This document shows positions 10,627 to 23,027 of a DNA stretch of 64,000 nucleotides, one piece after another. The notes beneath the pieces were generated by a model. It ran no database searches and was not told where the DNA came from. It saw nothing but the letters and a program-made list of their open reading frames with translations. Position 1 is the stretch's first letter. Each line of letters begins with the position of its first letter. Source of the DNA: Methylovirgula sp. 4M-Z18 (lineage in GTDB: Bacteria > Pseudomonadota > Alphaproteobacteria > Rhizobiales > Beijerinckiaceae). A program made the position numbers and the translations under genes. Location of the stretch: NCBI RefSeq assembly GCF_037890675.1, contig NZ_CP149574.1, forward strand, positions 2,518,874 to 2,582,873, read 5' to 3'.

Positions 10627-10748
10627 GAACATTTCCATCGGAAAAGGCAAAAACCTTCCCAATGAAAATGCATATCTCTTGGCGGGATCAGCGATAGGGG
10701 ACCGCGACAGGCGCGGCCCATCAAACTTTTCCCAAATCCCAATTAAGC

Positions 10749-10985
10749 TTAGGCCGTCGGATCGACGACAACCCAGCTCTTGAGCTTCGAGATTGGACGC
10801 GTCTCTTCGATTTCGACGACGTCGCCAACCTTGAATTTCTTATGCTCGTCGTGAGCATGATAGTTCTTCGAACGGCGCACCGTCTTCTTGAGCAGCGGAT
10901 GCGTGAAACGGCGCTCGACCTTCACGACAACCGTCTTGTCCTGCTTGTCGCTGACGACGACACCCTGGAGAATACGCTTCGGCAT
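10749..10985 (-). CDS. rpsQ: 30S ribosomal protein S17
   Basis: Primary 16S rRNA-binding protein with an OB fold. It begins [21 protein letters not shown] and contains [23 protein letters not shown]; 78 residues. It is the last gene of the S10 segment before the 224-base gap. Confidence 0.97.
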   Translation of the reverse strand: MPKRILQGVVVSDKQDKTVVVKVERRFTHPLLKKTVRRSKNYHAHDEHKKFKVGDVVEIEETRPISKLKSWVVVDPTA

Positions 10986-10997
10986 AATAAACGACCC

Positions 10998-11210
10998 TTA
11001 GGCTTTCTTCGCAGCGGCCTTGGCCGTCGCAATGGTCTTGGCGCGAGCGATCTCGCGGCGCGCTTCCTTCATGCGCGAGGGATTCTCGAGCTGACCGGTG
11101 GCCTTGCGGAAGCGCAGGTTGAATTGTTCTTTCTTCAGCTTCAAGACTTCGTCGGAGAGCTGGTCCTCCGACATCGTCTTGAGTTCGCCGAGGCGTTGCT
11201 TCGCTTTCAT
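10998..11210 (-). CDS. rpmC: 50S ribosomal protein L29
   Basis: Exit-tunnel protein, one of the docking sites for trigger factor and SRP. The 70-residue, largely helical product contains [23 protein letters not shown] and REIARAKTI. It lies 12 bases on either side from rplP and rpsQ. Confidence 0.96.
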   Translation of the reverse strand: MKAKQRLGELKTMSEDQLSDEVLKLKKEQFNLRFRKATGQLENPSRMKEARREIARAKTIATAKAAAKKA

Positions 11211-11222
11211 ATCATTCGCTCC

Positions 11223-11636
11223 TTACTCGGCGATGCGCTGAACAAAGCGCGTCTTGATCGGCAATTTTGCCGCAGCAAGGGTCAGAGCCTCACGCGCGAG
11301 TTCGACCGGCACGCCGTCGAGCTCGAACATGATACGGCCCGGAGCGACGCGTGCCGCCCACAATTCCGGAGCGCCCTTACCCTTACCCATACGGACTTCG
11401 GTCGGCTTCTTCGAAACGGGCACATCCGGGAACACCCGGATCCACACGCGGCCGGCACGCTTCATGTGACGCGTGAGGGCGCGGCGGGCAGCCTCGATCT
11501 GGCGGGCCGTGATACGATCCGGCTCCAGCGCTTTCAGGCCGAATTGACCGAAGTTCAGCTCAAAACCGCCCTTCGCATTGCCGCGAATGCGGCCTTTGAA
11601 GGCCTTTCTGAACTTGGTGCGCTTAGGTTGCAACAT
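11223..11636 (-). CDS. rplP: 50S ribosomal protein L16
   Basis: Large-subunit protein at the A-site tRNA elbow. It begins [20 protein letters not shown], has [22 protein letters not shown] and [10 protein letters not shown]; 137 residues, standard length. Lies between rpsC and rpmC. Confidence 0.98.
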   Translation of the reverse strand: MLQPKRTKFRKAFKGRIRGNAKGGFELNFGQFGLKALEPDRITARQIEAARRALTRHMKRAGRVWIRVFPDVPVSKKPTEVRMGKGKGAPELWAARVAPGRIMFELDGVPVELAREALTLAAAKLPIKTRFVQRIAE

Positions 11637-11675
11637 GGTTCATACTCTCAAAATAGCTTAAGCGATCCGCGGCGA

Positions 11676-12401
11676 TTAAGCCGCGTCGCGATCACGGCGC
11701 TCGCGACGGCGCTCGCCGCCACCGCCGGTGTTATCGGCCTGAGCCTGGCGCTTGTCCTGAGCCATCGGATCGTGCTCGAGGATTTCGCCCTTGAAGATCC
11801 AAACCTTGATGCCGCAGGTGCCGTAAGCCGTATGCGCGGTGCCAACGCCGTAATCGACATCGGCGCGCAGGGTGTGCAGCGGCACGCGGCCTTCGCGGTA
11901 CCATTCGAGACGCGCGATTTCCGCGCCGCCCAGACGGCCCGAGCAGTTGATGCGGATGCCTTCCGCGCCCAGACGCATCGCCGATTGCACGGCGCGCTTC
12001 ATGGCACGGCGGAACGCCACGCGGCGCTCGAGCTGCTGCGCGATCGAATCGGCAACCAGCGTCGCATCGATTTCCGGCTTGCGCACTTCGACGATGTTGA
12101 TCACGACTTCCGACTGCGTCAGCTTCGCGACCGTCTTGCGGATCTTGTCGATGTCGGCGCCCTTCTTGCCGATCACCACGCCCGGACGCGCCGAGTGAAT
12201 TGTCACGCGGCACTTCTTGTGCGGACGCTCGATGATGATCTTGGACACGGCCGCCTGCTTCAGGTTCTTCATCAGAACCTCGCGGATCTTCATGTCCTCA
12301 TGCAGGAGCTTGCCGTACTCGCCCTTGTTGGCGAACCAGCGCGAATCCCACGTGCGGTTGATGCCAAGACGAAGACCGATCGGATTGACCTTCTGACCCA
12401 T
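11676..12401 (-). CDS. rpsC: 30S ribosomal protein S3
   Basis: mRNA entry-channel protein with helicase activity together with S4 and S5. It begins [20 protein letters not shown]; the KH domain has the [11 protein letters not shown] motif near residue 80, and the second domain includes [30 protein letters not shown]. It has 241 residues with an acidic/basic C-terminal tail of about 25 residues. Confidence 0.98.
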   Translation of the reverse strand: MGQKVNPIGLRLGINRTWDSRWFANKGEYGKLLHEDMKIREVLMKNLKQAAVSKIIIERPHKKCRVTIHSARPGVVIGKKGADIDKIRKTVAKLTQSEVVINIVEVRKPEIDATLVADSIAQQLERRVAFRRAMKRAVQSAMRLGAEGIRINCSGRLGGAEIARLEWYREGRVPLHTLRADVDYGVGTAHTAYGTCGIKVWIFKGEILEHDPMAQDKRQAQADNTGGGGERRRERRDRDAA

Positions 12402-12411
12402 GTCTCTCTCC

Positions 12412-12795
12412 TTATGCCGACTTCGCCTGGACTTCGCGAACGACGATGGTCAGGTTCGAGAATGGCTTCTCGACCCGGCCAGCGCGGCCGCGTGCCCGTG
12501 CATGGAAGCGCTTCATGACAAGCGCCTTGCCGACATGCGCCTCGGCGACGATCAGGTCGTCGACATCGAGGCTGTGATTGTTTTCGGCGTTCGCAATGGC
12601 GCTTTCCAGCGTCTTACGCACGTCGCCCGAAATGCGCTTCTGCGAGAATTCGAGGTCGGCCAGGGCCGTCGCCACCTTCTTGCCGCGGATGAGCTGCGCG
12701 AGCAGGTTGAGCTTCTGCGGGCTGACGCGCAGCATGCGCGCCACCGCCTTGGCTTCGTTGTCCTTCAAAGCGCGAGGAGTCTTCGACTTCGACAT
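12412..12795 (-). CDS. rplV: 50S ribosomal protein L22
   Basis: Lines the exit tunnel with L4. The product carries [20 protein letters not shown], the loop region and the terminal [20 protein letters not shown] block; 127 residues. The beta-hairpin that forms the tunnel constriction is intact. It lies three bases after the rpsS stop and ten before rpsC. Confidence 0.97.
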   Translation of the reverse strand: MSKSKTPRALKDNEAKAVARMLRVSPQKLNLLAQLIRGKKVATALADLEFSQKRISGDVRKTLESAIANAENNHSLDVDDLIVAEAHVGKALVMKRFHARARGRAGRVEKPFSNLTIVVREVQAKSA

Positions 12796-12798
12796 GTC

Positions 12799-13077
12799 TT
12801 AGCCCTTCTTCGCTTTCTTGTCCGCCGCGTGGCCATAATAGGTCCGCGTCGGAGAGAATTCACCGAACTTGTGGCCAATCATGTCCTCGGTCACGGTGAC
12901 CGGAACGTGTTTTTGACCGTTGTAGACGCCAAAAGTCAGGCCGACAAACTGCGGCAGGATCGTGGAGCGACGGCTCCAGATCTTGATGACTTCCGCGCGG
13001 CCGGAGCCGCGAGCGGCGTCCGCCTTCTTGAGAAGGTATCCGTCAACAAACGGACCTTTCCAGATCGAGCGTGCCAT
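12799..13077 (-). CDS. rpsS: 30S ribosomal protein S19
   Basis: Small-subunit head protein that pairs with S13. Starts [19 protein letters not shown] and includes [27 protein letters not shown]; 92 residues. The open frame reads on 34 codons upstream into rplB, but the conserved N-terminus fixes the ATG at 13077, six bases after the rplB stop. Confidence 0.97.
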   Translation of the reverse strand: MARSIWKGPFVDGYLLKKADAARGSGRAEVIKIWSRRSTILPQFVGLTFGVYNGQKHVPVTVTEDMIGHKFGEFSPTRTYYGHAADKKAKKG

Positions 13078-13082
13078 AGAGA

Positions 13083-13922
13083 TCAGCCCTTCTTCTTGCT
13101 CTTGTGACGCGAGGTCACAATGAATTTGGTGGTTGACTTGTTGCTGCGGGTCTTCTTGCCCTTGGTCGGCTTGCCCCACGGCGAGACCGGATGACGGCCA
13201 CCCGAGGTGCGGCCTTCACCACCGCCGTGCGGATGGTCGACAGGGTTCATCGTGACACCGCGGTTGTGCGGTTTACGACCGAGCCAGCGCTTACGGCCAG
13301 CCTTGCCGAGCGACGCGTTCATGTGGTCCGGATTTGAAACCGCACCGACCGTGCCGAAGCACTGGCCATGGATGAGACGCTGCTCGCCCGAGTTGAGGCG
13401 GACGATGACGTAGCCCTGGTCGCGACCCACAACCTGCGCATAAGTCCCGGCCGAGCGGGCCATGGCGCCGCCCTTACCGATCTTCATCTCGACGTTATGC
13501 ACGATCGTGCCGACCGGCATGCTGGCAAGCGGCATCGCATTGCCCGGCTTCACGTCGACCTGGTTGCCTGCGACCACTTCGTCGCCGACGGACAGACGCT
13601 GCGGCGCGATGATGTAAGCCTGCTCGCCATCCGCGTATTTGATCAGCGCGATGAAGGAAGTGCGGTTTGGATCATATTCCAAACGCTCAACCTTAGCCAC
13701 CACATCAAGCTTGCGGCGCTTGAAGTCGATGATGCGGTACGTTTGCTTGTGTCCACCACCGCGAAAACGAACGGTGATACGGCCGTTATTGTTGCGTCCA
13801 CCGCTCGAGGTCTTACCCTCGGTCAGCGTCTTGACCGGCTTGCCCTTGTAGAGTTCGCTGCGGTCGACGATCACGAGCTGACGCAGGCCCGGAGTGATCG
13901 GCTTGAATGTCTTCAGTGCCAT
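13083..13922 (-). CDS. rplB: 50S ribosomal protein L2
   Basis: Essential protein near the peptidyl-transferase centre. The 279-residue product begins [17 protein letters not shown] and contains the conserved [17 protein letters not shown] loop near residue 220, which holds the histidine known to matter for activity in E. coli. Normal length and order. Confidence 0.98.
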   Translation of the reverse strand: MALKTFKPITPGLRQLVIVDRSELYKGKPVKTLTEGKTSSGGRNNNGRITVRFRGGGHKQTYRIIDFKRRKLDVVAKVERLEYDPNRTSFIALIKYADGEQAYIIAPQRLSVGDEVVAGNQVDVKPGNAMPLASMPVGTIVHNVEMKIGKGGAMARSAGTYAQVVGRDQGYVIVRLNSGEQRLIHGQCFGTVGAVSNPDHMNASLGKAGRKRWLGRKPHNRGVTMNPVDHPHGGGEGRTSGGRHPVSPWGKPTKGKKTRSNKSTTKFIVTSRHKSKKKG

Positions 13923-13943
13923 TTCAATCTGCTCCTAACCTGC

Positions 13944-14240
13944 TCACAGACCGGTCGTGATGTCGATCGAGTGGCCCTCGGCGAGGGTCACAACGGCCTT
14001 CTTCACATCCGACTGCTGCCCGCGCACACCGCGGAACACCTTGTTCTTGCCCTTGCGGACCAGCGTGTTGACCGATTCAACCTTGACGTTGAACAGCTTC
14101 TCAACAGCGGCCTTGATCTCGACCTTCGTTGCGTTCTTGGCAACCTTGAACACAACCTTATTGGATTCGGCAGCGATCGTTGCCTTTTCCGTGATGACCG
14201 GCGAAACGATCACGTCATAATGGCGCGTATCGTGGCTCAT
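13944..14240 (-). CDS. rplW: 50S ribosomal protein L23
   Basis: Exit-site protein that docks trigger factor and SRP. The product has [15 protein letters not shown] near the N-terminus and [15 protein letters not shown]; 98 residues. Its ATG overlaps the rplD stop by four bases, indicating coupled translation. Confidence 0.97.
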   Translation of the reverse strand: MSHDTRHYDVIVSPVITEKATIAAESNKVVFKVAKNATKVEIKAAVEKLFNVKVESVNTLVRKGKNKVFRGVRGQQSDVKKAVVTLAEGHSIDITTGL

Positions 14241-14857
14241 TTGAAACGCGCCTCCAACGCATCAACAGCAGCCTTGGTCAGCACGAGCTTCTCGCGGCGC
14301 AGAATGTCATAGACGTTGATGCCCTGAACCGGGAGAACGTCGATGTGGGGGATGTTGCGGGCGGCCAGCTGCAGGTTCTGCGCCGGTTCCACACCATCGA
14401 TGATCAGCGCGCTGTGCAGGCCGAGCTTGTCGAACTGCGCTGCGAGCGCCTTGGTCTTTGCTTCCATCGCATTGCCGTCGGCAATCACGATCAAGCCGCC
14501 GTCCTTCACCTTGGCCGAAAGCGCATGGCGGAGGGCGAGAGCACGCACCTTCTTCGGCATATCGTGGGCGTGATCGCGCACGACGGGACCGAAGGCGCGG
14601 CCACCGCCACGGAATTGCGGCACGCGGGCCGAACCGTGACGAGCACCGCCGGTGCCCTTCTGCTTGTACATTTTCTTGCCCGTGCGGGCCACGTCGGCGC
14701 GGTTCTGCACTGCGTGGGTGCCAGCGCGGCGCTTGGCGAGCTGGTAGCGCACCATGCGGGCAATCAGATCCTGGCGCGGTTCGAGGCCGAAAATCTCATC
14801 GCTGAGATCGAGCGAACCGGCAGCGGTGCCGTTCAGGGAGGTGATATCGATCTTCAT
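14237..14857 (-). CDS. rplD: 50S ribosomal protein L4
   Basis: Exit-tunnel protein; in E. coli it also represses the S10 operon. The 206-residue product has the tunnel loop ([19 protein letters not shown], near residues 60-80) and the C-terminal globular domain. Whether it is autoregulatory here is unknown, because rpsJ is fused to the str operon and no clear L4 leader was seen. Confidence 0.97.
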   Translation of the reverse strand: MKIDITSLNGTAAGSLDLSDEIFGLEPRQDLIARMVRYQLAKRRAGTHAVQNRADVARTGKKMYKQKGTGGARHGSARVPQFRGGGRAFGPVVRDHAHDMPKKVRALALRHALSAKVKDGGLIVIADGNAMEAKTKALAAQFDKLGLHSALIIDGVEPAQNLQLAARNIPHIDVLPVQGINVYDILRREKLVLTKAAVDALEARFK

Positions 14858-14860
14858 CGC

Positions 14861-15583
14861 TTAGGCCTCCGTCTTGGCGGGTTCTTCGGCCGGAGCGGCT
14901 TCGCTCGCAGCAAGGCGGAACTTGCCGGGAACCGGCACATCCTTCGGCAATGCCTTCTTCACCGCGTCGCGGATGAAGATGTAATTGCCCGCGTGGCCCG
15001 GAACGGAGCCTTCGACCAGCACGAGGCCGCGCTCGACGTCCGTCTGGACGACGCGCAGGTTCATGGTGGTGACGCGCTCGACACCCAAGTGGCCAGGCAT
15101 CTTCTTGTTCTTGAAGGTCTTGCCTGGGTCCTGACGGCCACCGGTCGAACCGATCGAACGGTGCGACACCGACACGCCGTGCGTCGCACGCAGACCACCG
15201 AAGTTCCAGCGCTTCATACCGCCGGCGAAGCCCTTACCGATCGTCGTGCCGGTCACATCGACATATTGACCGACAACGAAATGGTCAGCCGTGATCTCGG
15301 CGCCGACCGGAATGAGATTGTCTTCCGGCACGCGAAATTCGGCGAGCTTCATCTTCGGCTCGACCTTGGCGACGGCGAAACGAGTGCGCTCCGCTTTGGA
15401 GACGTTCTTCACCTTCGCGCGGCCGATGCCGAGCTGCAGGGCTGTATAGCCGTTCTGTTCCTTGGTCCGATGCGCAACGACTTGACAGCCGTCGAGCTTC
15501 AGAACCGTGACCGGCACATGTTCCCCGGCATCCGTGAAGATGCGGGTCATACCGACCTTTTGTGCGATAACACCTGACCGCAT
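14861..15583 (-). CDS. rplC: 50S ribosomal protein L3
   Basis: Early assembly protein whose loop approaches the peptidyl-transferase centre. It begins [17 protein letters not shown] and carries the [18 protein letters not shown] segment around the glutamine that is methylated in E. coli. The ATG at 15583 follows GAAGGAA. It has 240 residues, with an Ala/Glu-rich tail of about 20 residues absent in E. coli. Confidence 0.97.
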   Translation of the reverse strand: MRSGVIAQKVGMTRIFTDAGEHVPVTVLKLDGCQVVAHRTKEQNGYTALQLGIGRAKVKNVSKAERTRFAVAKVEPKMKLAEFRVPEDNLIPVGAEITADHFVVGQYVDVTGTTIGKGFAGGMKRWNFGGLRATHGVSVSHRSIGSTGGRQDPGKTFKNKKMPGHLGVERVTTMNLRVVQTDVERGLVLVEGSVPGHAGNYIFIRDAVKKALPKDVPVPGKFRLAASEAAPAEEPAKTEA

Positions 15584-15676
15584 GGGTTCAATTCCTTCAA
15601 GGCGCATTCGACGATGGAAGAGGCGCCCAAACTAAACTCCGGCAGCACCTTCGAAAGAAGGTACGCGCCGCTCTCT

Positions 15677-15985
15677 TTAAAGCTTGATCTCGACGTCGAC
15701 ACCGGCCGCAAGGTCGAGCTTCATCAAAGCGTCGACGGTTTGCGGAGTGGGATCAACGATATCGAGAACCCGCTTGTGCGTACGGATCTCGAACTGTTCG
15801 CGCGACTTCTTATCGACGTGCGGCGAACGGTTCACCGTGAATTTTTCGATCTTCGTCGGCAGCGGAATGGGACCGCGTACCTGTGCCCCGGTGCGCTTCG
15901 CCGTGGAAACGATTTCCTTCGTCGAAGTGTCCAGGATCCGGTGATCGAACGCCTTCAGGCGAATCCGGATGTTTTGACCGTTCAT
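15677..15985 (-). CDS. rpsJ: 30S ribosomal protein S10 (NusE)
   Basis: Small-subunit head protein that also acts with NusB in antitermination. Begins [19 protein letters not shown] and carries [26 protein letters not shown]; 102 residues. It lies only 60 bases after tuf, so it is probably read from the str transcript. In E. coli it starts a separate operon. Confidence 0.98.
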   Translation of the reverse strand: MNGQNIRIRLKAFDHRILDTSTKEIVSTAKRTGAQVRGPIPLPTKIEKFTVNRSPHVDKKSREQFEIRTHKRVLDIVDPTPQTVDALMKLDLAAGVDVEIKL

Positions 15986-16045
15986 GGGTTCATCCTCTGA
16001 TCTGCTGGCGGGCGGTCATACGCCCGCCAACCTATCTCGCCTAAA

Positions 16046-17236
<1,191 letters not shown>

Positions 17237-17307
17237 GGAAGGGCTCCTCTTACAATCTTTCCTTTAAAAGGAACGTTTGTTGGTTTTTGACGAAATACGC
17301 TTAAGTT

Positions 17308-19395
17308 TTAAGCGTATTTCGCCTGAATCTTTTCAGCCTCGTTGCGCGGCACTTCAGCGTAGTGATCGAACACCATCGAGTAGCTTGCGCGACCCTGCGA
17401 GAACGACCGCAATGTGTTGACGTAACCGAACATGTTGGCAAGCGGCACCATCGCGTTGACGATGACGGCATTGCCGCGCATGTCCTGGCCCTGGATCTGG
17501 CCACGCCGCGAGTTCAAGTCGCCGATGACTGAACCCGTATAGTCTTCCGGTGTCACCACCTCGACCTTCATGATCGGCTCGAGCAGAACCGAATTGCCTT
17601 CACGCAGCGCTTCGCGCAGAGCAGCACGCGAAGCGATTTCGAAGGCGAGCGCCGACGAGTCCACTTCGTGATATGCACCGTCGATCAGCGAGACCTTCAC
17701 GTCGACGACCGGGAAGCCAGCAAGAACGCCCGCGCCGAGAACCGACTCGAGACCCTTGACCACGCCAGGGATGTATTCCTTCGGAACAGCACCACCGACG
17801 ATCTTCGACTCGAACTCGAAGCCCTTAGCGGTCTCGTTCGGCTCGACAATGAACTTGACCCGCGCGAACTGGCCGGTACCACCGGTCTGCTTCTTGTGGG
17901 TGTAGTCTTTTTCAACGCGCTTCGTGATCTTCTCGCGATAGGCAACCTGCGGCGCGCCGACATTCACTTCCACGCGATGGGTACGCTTCAGAATGTCGAC
18001 CTTGATGTCGAGATGCAGTTCGCCCATGCCCTTGATGATCGTCTGGCCCGATTCTTGATCGGTCGAGACGCGGAACGACGGATCTTCGGCAGCCAGCTTG
18101 ATAAGCGCTTCGGCCATCTTTTCCTGGTCGCCCTTGGTCTTCGGCTCGACGGCCATTTCGATCACGGGCTCGGGGAATTCCATCTTCTCGAGGACGACGG
18201 CCTTGTTCGGATCGCACAGCGTATCGCCGGTGCGCGCTTCCTTCATGCCGACCAGCGCCACGATGTCGCCCGCATAGGCTTCCGCGATTTCCTCACGGTC
18301 GTTGGCGTGCATGAGAACCATGCGGCCGACGCGATCGGTCTTCTCGCGGGTCGAGTTGAGGAGCTGCATGCCCTTCTCAAGCCGGCCCGAATAGATACGT
18401 GCGAAGGTCAGGACGCCGTATTTGTCGTCCATGATCTTGAACGCCAGCAGCGACAGCGGCTCGTCATCCGACGGCTTGCGCTCGGTTTCTTCGCCGGTCT
18501 TGTAGTCGAGGCCCTTGATCGCGCCGCGATCGATCGGCGACGGCAGGTAATCGACAACGGCGTCGAGCAGCGGCTGCACGCCCTTGTTCTTGAAGGCCGA
18601 ACCGCACAGAACGGGGTAGAACGCGCCGACCAGAACGGCCTTGCGGATCAGCCTGCGCAGCGTGTCCTCGTCCGGCTCCTGGCCATCGAGGTAGGCCGTC
18701 ATCGCATCGTCGTCGAGTTCGACGGCGGCCTCGATGAGAGCCGTGCGATATTCCACGGCCTTCTCTTTCAGGTCAGCCGGAATTTCGATGTCCTCGAACT
18801 TCGCGCCGAGCGATTCTTCAGCCCAGACGACGCCCTTCATACGAACGAGGTCGACGATGCCCTTGTAATTGTTTTCCGCGCCGATCGGGAGCTGGATCGC
18901 GATGGGACGCGCGCCGAGACGCACCTTGATGTCGTCGATGCAGCGGTAGAAGTCGGCGCCGATCTTGTCCATCTTGTTACAGAAGACAATACGCGGAACT
19001 TTGTACTTGTCGCCCTGGCGCCAAACGGTTTCGGTCTGGGGCTCGACACCCTGGTTGGAATCGAGCACGCACACCGCACCGTCGAGCACGCGCAAGGAGC
19101 GCTCGACTTCGATGGTGAAGTCGACGTGGCCGGGGGTGTCGATGATGTTCAAGCGGTGCTTCTTGCCGTCGCGACCTTCCCAGAAGGCGGTCGTCGCAGC
19201 CGAGGTGATGGTGATGCCACGCTCCTGCTCCTGCTCCATGAAGTCCATGGTCGCAGCGCCGTCGTGCACTTCGCCGATCTTGTGGCTCTTGCCGGTATAG
19301 TAAAGGATGCGCTCGGTCGTCGTGGTCTTGCCAGCGTCGATATGCGCCATGATACCGAAATTTCGGTAGTCCTTCAGAGGATATTGGCGGGCCAT
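17308..19395 (-). CDS. fusA: Translation elongation factor G
   Basis: GTPase that drives ribosomal translocation and, with RRF, recycling. Motifs [15 protein letters not shown] (residues 17-31), [23 protein letters not shown] and CNKMD are present, followed by domains II-V. At 695 residues the length is normal. Order rpsL-rpsG-fusA-tuf is the standard str operon. Confidence 0.98.
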   Translation of the reverse strand: MARQYPLKDYRNFGIMAHIDAGKTTTTERILYYTGKSHKIGEVHDGAATMDFMEQEQERGITITSAATTAFWEGRDGKKHRLNIIDTPGHVDFTIEVERSLRVLDGAVCVLDSNQGVEPQTETVWRQGDKYKVPRIVFCNKMDKIGADFYRCIDDIKVRLGARPIAIQLPIGAENNYKGIVDLVRMKGVVWAEESLGAKFEDIEIPADLKEKAVEYRTALIEAAVELDDDAMTAYLDGQEPDEDTLRRLIRKAVLVGAFYPVLCGSAFKNKGVQPLLDAVVDYLPSPIDRGAIKGLDYKTGEETERKPSDDEPLSLLAFKIMDDKYGVLTFARIYSGRLEKGMQLLNSTREKTDRVGRMVLMHANDREEIAEAYAGDIVALVGMKEARTGDTLCDPNKAVVLEKMEFPEPVIEMAVEPKTKGDQEKMAEALIKLAAEDPSFRVSTDQESGQTIIKGMGELHLDIKVDILKRTHRVEVNVGAPQVAYREKITKRVEKDYTHKKQTGGTGQFARVKFIVEPNETAKGFEFESKIVGGAVPKEYIPGVVKGLESVLGAGVLAGFPVVDVKVSLIDGAYHEVDSSALAFEIASRAALREALREGNSVLLEPIMKVEVVTPEDYTGSVIGDLNSRRGQIQGQDMRGNAVIVNAMVPLANMFGYVNTLRSFSQGRASYSMVFDHYAEVPRNEAEKIQAKYA

Positions 19396-19425
19396 ATGAA
19401 AGTTCCTTGGCGAAAAAGCTGCTGA

Positions 19426-19905
<480 letters not shown>

Positions 19906-19914
19906 CTACAAATC

Positions 19915-20286
19915 TTACTTCGGACGCTTCGCGCCGTACTTCGAACGGCGCTGCTTACGGTCCTTGACGCCCTGCGTATCGAGCACGCCACGCAGGATGT
20001 GATAACGAACGCCGGGAAGATCCTTCACGCGGCCGCCGCGGATCATGACCACGGAGTGCTCCTGAAGGTTGTGGCCCTCACCCGGGATATAGCCGATCAC
20101 CTCGAACCCGTTGGTGAGGCGCACCTTCGCAACCTTACGAAGTGCCGAGTTCGGCTTCTTCGGGGTCGTGGTATAAACGCGCGTGCACACGCCACGCTTC
20201 TGCGGGCAGGCGCCCAGATGGCGGGACTTTTCCCGGTAGGTCTTCTGTTGCCGCGGCTTGCGGATCAACTGGCTAATTGTCGGCAT
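19915..20286 (-). CDS. rpsL: 30S ribosomal protein S12
   Basis: Decoding-centre protein. It begins [13 protein letters not shown] and carries [18 protein letters not shown] and [16 protein letters not shown]; 123 residues. The two lysines whose change gives streptomycin resistance in other bacteria are wild type. First gene of the cluster, with a leader of about 300 bases behind the promoter at 20.6 kb. Confidence 0.98.
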   Translation of the reverse strand: MPTISQLIRKPRQQKTYREKSRHLGACPQKRGVCTRVYTTTPKKPNSALRKVAKVRLTNGFEVIGYIPGEGHNLQEHSVVMIRGGRVKDLPGVRYHILRGVLDTQGVKDRKQRRSKYGAKRPK

Positions 20287-20590
20287 CGTTCGCCCTTCGT
20301 CACACGAAATTCAAAACAAACATTCGAGGGTCGGACCCTCACCGCCTTCCATGCCGGCAAGGCCCGCACGCAAAGCGAATTGCGCCATCAGCCCATTTCT
20401 GGACTTCCAGCGCGAAAACCGCAGAGGACCTTGAAGATTTTCATCTCAAGATCTTGCCTCATAGCGAACCCGATAGGGTTCTTTAGTGACTTTTTACGTC
20501 GCAGATTGAGGCCGACAGCGTTTAGGTTTCTTGCGTCCCAAGCGAGTCACTCGGGAAAAGTGAAACCTACTGCCTATCGAAAGTGGGCGG

Positions 20591-20619
20591 AAACTAGTCG
20601 GGCGCCGCCCATTCGTCAA
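20591..20619 (-). promoter_or_regulatory. Promoter of the str-S10-spc-alpha cluster
   Basis: On the minus strand TTGACG is separated by 17 bases from TAGTTT, a good fit to the alphaproteobacterial housekeeping consensus. It lies about 300 bases before rpsL. The leader between (20287-20584) contains two small hairpins (GAGGGTC/GACCCTC near 20327 and GAACCC/GGGTTC near 20466) but no gene that I can support. Confidence 0.7.
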
Positions 20620-20868
20620 GTCCTTTTGCAGCGCAAAAAGGCCTGAAATGACTCAAAATCTGCCCAAAAAGGTGGCGATCCGGCTTTTGGCTTGCAGCGA
20701 TGCGATGGAATAGCGGGTCAAAGCCCCGGTGTCACGCAAGATCGAGTCGCAATGCGATTCTATTTTCGTAAGCAGGCGCCCGCGAGCGAAATGCAAGACT
20801 GTCATTCCGCGTTGGCGTTCGGCGGACGGGATTTTGGTGCTACAGGAGAAAGAGCAGCCCTTTTAAAG

Positions 20869-22107
20869 ATGCCGATGCGAAATCCGACCTCTTCCTATCG
20901 CTGGACCATCCTGGCCGTCGCCACCCTCACCCAGGCGAGCGCCAGCTTCCTCGTCCAGGGGTTTGGCGCGCTGGCCGGCTATATTAAAGCCGACCTCGGC
21001 CTCAGCGGCTTCGAGATCGGGCTTCTGATGTCGTCAGCCTCGGTGGCGCCCATTTTTGGCCTGTTGGTGGTCGGCGAGCTGCTCGACCGATTCAACGAGC
21101 GCTGGATCGTCGGGGTAGGATCGCTGGTGATCGCACTTGCCTCGGGATTGGCCTCGCTCGCCGGCGGCTATGTCGGCCTGCTTTTCTGCCTCATCCTGCT
21201 GGGGGCCGGCTACAGCACCGCCCAGCCCGGCGGCGCGAAATCGATTGCGGTCTGGTTCGAGCGGGCCCAACGCGGCTTTGCCATGGGGATCCGCCAAGCC
21301 GGGCTGCCGCTCGGAGGCGCCCTCTCGGTCGCGAGCCTGCCGGTGATTGCAGCCCGCTGGGGCTGGCACAGCGCCTTTTTCGCCAGCACCTGCGTCGCCT
21401 TGTTCGGCGGCGTGCTGTTCCTGGTCTTCTATCGGGCGCCGGATCATGCGGAGAACTTCCGCGCGGTGGCCGCGGCGCCCGGGGGGCCGCGGCCACCGCG
21501 CATGGAGCTTCTGCGCCATCCCAGCACCCGCAATATCGCCTGGGCCGGCATCACGATGGTGTCGGCGCAATTTGCGATCACCTTGTTCCTGCCGCTCTAT
21601 CTGACCGAGCGCTACCATATGGCCCTGCCCGACGGTGCCCTGGTCCTACTCGTCACGCAAGTCGCCGGCGTCATTGGCCGGATTGTATTGGCGGCCTGGA
21701 GCGATCGCGCCAAATCGGGACGATTCTTTCCGGTGTTCTGCTGCCTCGCCGCGACCACCGCGGGTCTTCTCGCCCTGCTGGTGCCGGTCGCAGGCTCGCT
21801 TTTGTATCTCGTGCCGGTCGCCGCTTGGGTCGGCTTTTTCGGCATCGGCTGGTACGGGCCGTGGGTGGCTTATCTTGCCGAGGCCGCACCGCCCGACCGG
21901 GTCGGCTTCGCACTCGGATTGGCGCTGGCCGCCAATCAGATCACCATCTGTCTTTCCCCTGCCCTGCTCGGCCTCCTCCATGACCTCTTCGGCAGCTACA
22001 CGGCCGATTGGATCGTTCTCGCCGTCATACTGCTCGCGGCGACGCTGATGACGCGGAAACCAGCTCCGAACACAGTCGCCCTAGCCTCCCGCGCCAATTC
22101 CTTGTAA
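20869..22107 (+). CDS. Major facilitator superfamily transporter
   Basis: Predicted inner-membrane secondary transporter of about 412 residues with some 12 membrane segments. The segment after the second helix (GELLDRFNERW) matches the MFS loop 2-3 pattern, and a central cytoplasmic loop is visible (PGGPRPPRMELLRHPSTRN, near residue 205). The ATG at 20869 is the start just before the first hydrophobic block; the only Shine-Dalgarno-like AGGAGA lies rather far upstream (about 19 bases). The stop is 45 bases before panB on the same strand, so it may be part of a pan operon, but the substrate cannot be told from sequence. Confidence 0.85.
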   Translation: MPMRNPTSSYRWTILAVATLTQASASFLVQGFGALAGYIKADLGLSGFEIGLLMSSASVAPIFGLLVVGELLDRFNERWIVGVGSLVIALASGLASLAGGYVGLLFCLILLGAGYSTAQPGGAKSIAVWFERAQRGFAMGIRQAGLPLGGALSVASLPVIAARWGWHSAFFASTCVALFGGVLFLVFYRAPDHAENFRAVAAAPGGPRPPRMELLRHPSTRNIAWAGITMVSAQFAITLFLPLYLTERYHMALPDGALVLLVTQVAGVIGRIVLAAWSDRAKSGRFFPVFCCLAATTAGLLALLVPVAGSLLYLVPVAAWVGFFGIGWYGPWVAYLAEAAPPDRVGFALGLALAANQITICLSPALLGLLHDLFGSYTADWIVLAVILLAATLMTRKPAPNTVALASRANSL

Positions 22108-22152
22108 ACAGCGCCGCCCGTCCCATTCGGAGACCGGCGCGAGGGAGATGCC

Positions 22153-23016
22153 GTGACGGGAGAAACGCGACGCCCATTCACCGTGCCCGATCTGCAGGTT
22201 TATAAGGCCCGCGGCCAGCGCATCGTCGCGACCACCGCCTATGATTCCTGCACTGCGCAGCTCGCTGCGCCGCTCGTCGACGTGCTGCTGGTCGGCGACA
22301 GTGTCGGCAATGTTTGTCTTGGCATGGATGGCACCAATGCGGTGAGCATGGCGATGATGAACCATCATCTCGACGCCGTGGTGCGCGTCAAGACCGATGC
22401 GCTAGTCGTCGCCGACATGCCTTATCTCAGCTACCACATCAACGATGACGAGGCCGTGCGCAATGCCGGCAATTTCATTCAGCGCGGCGCGGCGGCCATC
22501 AAGCTCGAGGGCGGCGCCAAGCGAGCGCGGACCATCGCGCGTCTCATCGATGCCGAAATTCCTGTCATGGGCCATCTCGGCCTGACGCCGCAAAGCCAGC
22601 ACATGATGGGCGGCTTCAAGGTGCAGGGCAAAAGCGCAGGCTCGGCGCTCGCGATCATGGATGACGCCTGCCGGCTGCAGGAAGCCGGGTGCTTCGCCAT
22701 CGTGCTTGAAGGCGTGCCGGGCGAGGTTGCGGCACGGATCACCGATGCGCTCGACATCCCGACCATCGGCATCGGCGCGGGCGCACACTGCTCGGGACAA
22801 GTGCTGGTGCTGCACGATGTGCTTGGCCTGCTCGATCAGCGCCGGCCGAAATTCGTGCGTGCTTATATGGACGGCCTCGGCCTCGCGCGCGCGGCGCTCG
22901 GCCAATGGGCCGACGACGTGCGGACCGGAAAGTTCCCCGGCGAAGCCGAAACCTATGCCCTGCCCGAGGACGCGCGCGCCGCCGTGCACGACTGGCGTCC
23001 GCCAACCAAAAATTGA
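22153..23016 (+). CDS. panB: 3-methyl-2-oxobutanoate hydroxymethyltransferase (PanB)
   Basis: Makes ketopantoate from alpha-ketoisovalerate and methylene-tetrahydrofolate, the first committed step to pantothenate and CoA. The 287-residue product has GDSVGN (the Mg-binding Asp region), VADMPYLSY, the catalytic-site IKLEGG and VLEGVP blocks, all typical. The start is GTG at 22153, preceded by GAGGGAG at six bases; a nearby ATG at 22148 is out of frame. It lies 11 bases before panC. Confidence 0.96.
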   Translation: MTGETRRPFTVPDLQVYKARGQRIVATTAYDSCTAQLAAPLVDVLLVGDSVGNVCLGMDGTNAVSMAMMNHHLDAVVRVKTDALVVADMPYLSYHINDDEAVRNAGNFIQRGAAAIKLEGGAKRARTIARLIDAEIPVMGHLGLTPQSQHMMGGFKVQGKSAGSALAIMDDACRLQEAGCFAIVLEGVPGEVAARITDALDIPTIGIGAGAHCSGQVLVLHDVLGLLDQRRPKFVRAYMDGLGLARAALGQWADDVRTGKFPGEAETYALPEDARAAVHDWRPPTKN

Positions 23017-23027
23017 AGAAAGAGCCG

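Noticed and set aside
10842-12518. A 558-codon plus-strand frame across rpsQ to rplV
   Set aside because: It crosses several real ribosomal genes on the other strand and has shadow composition.
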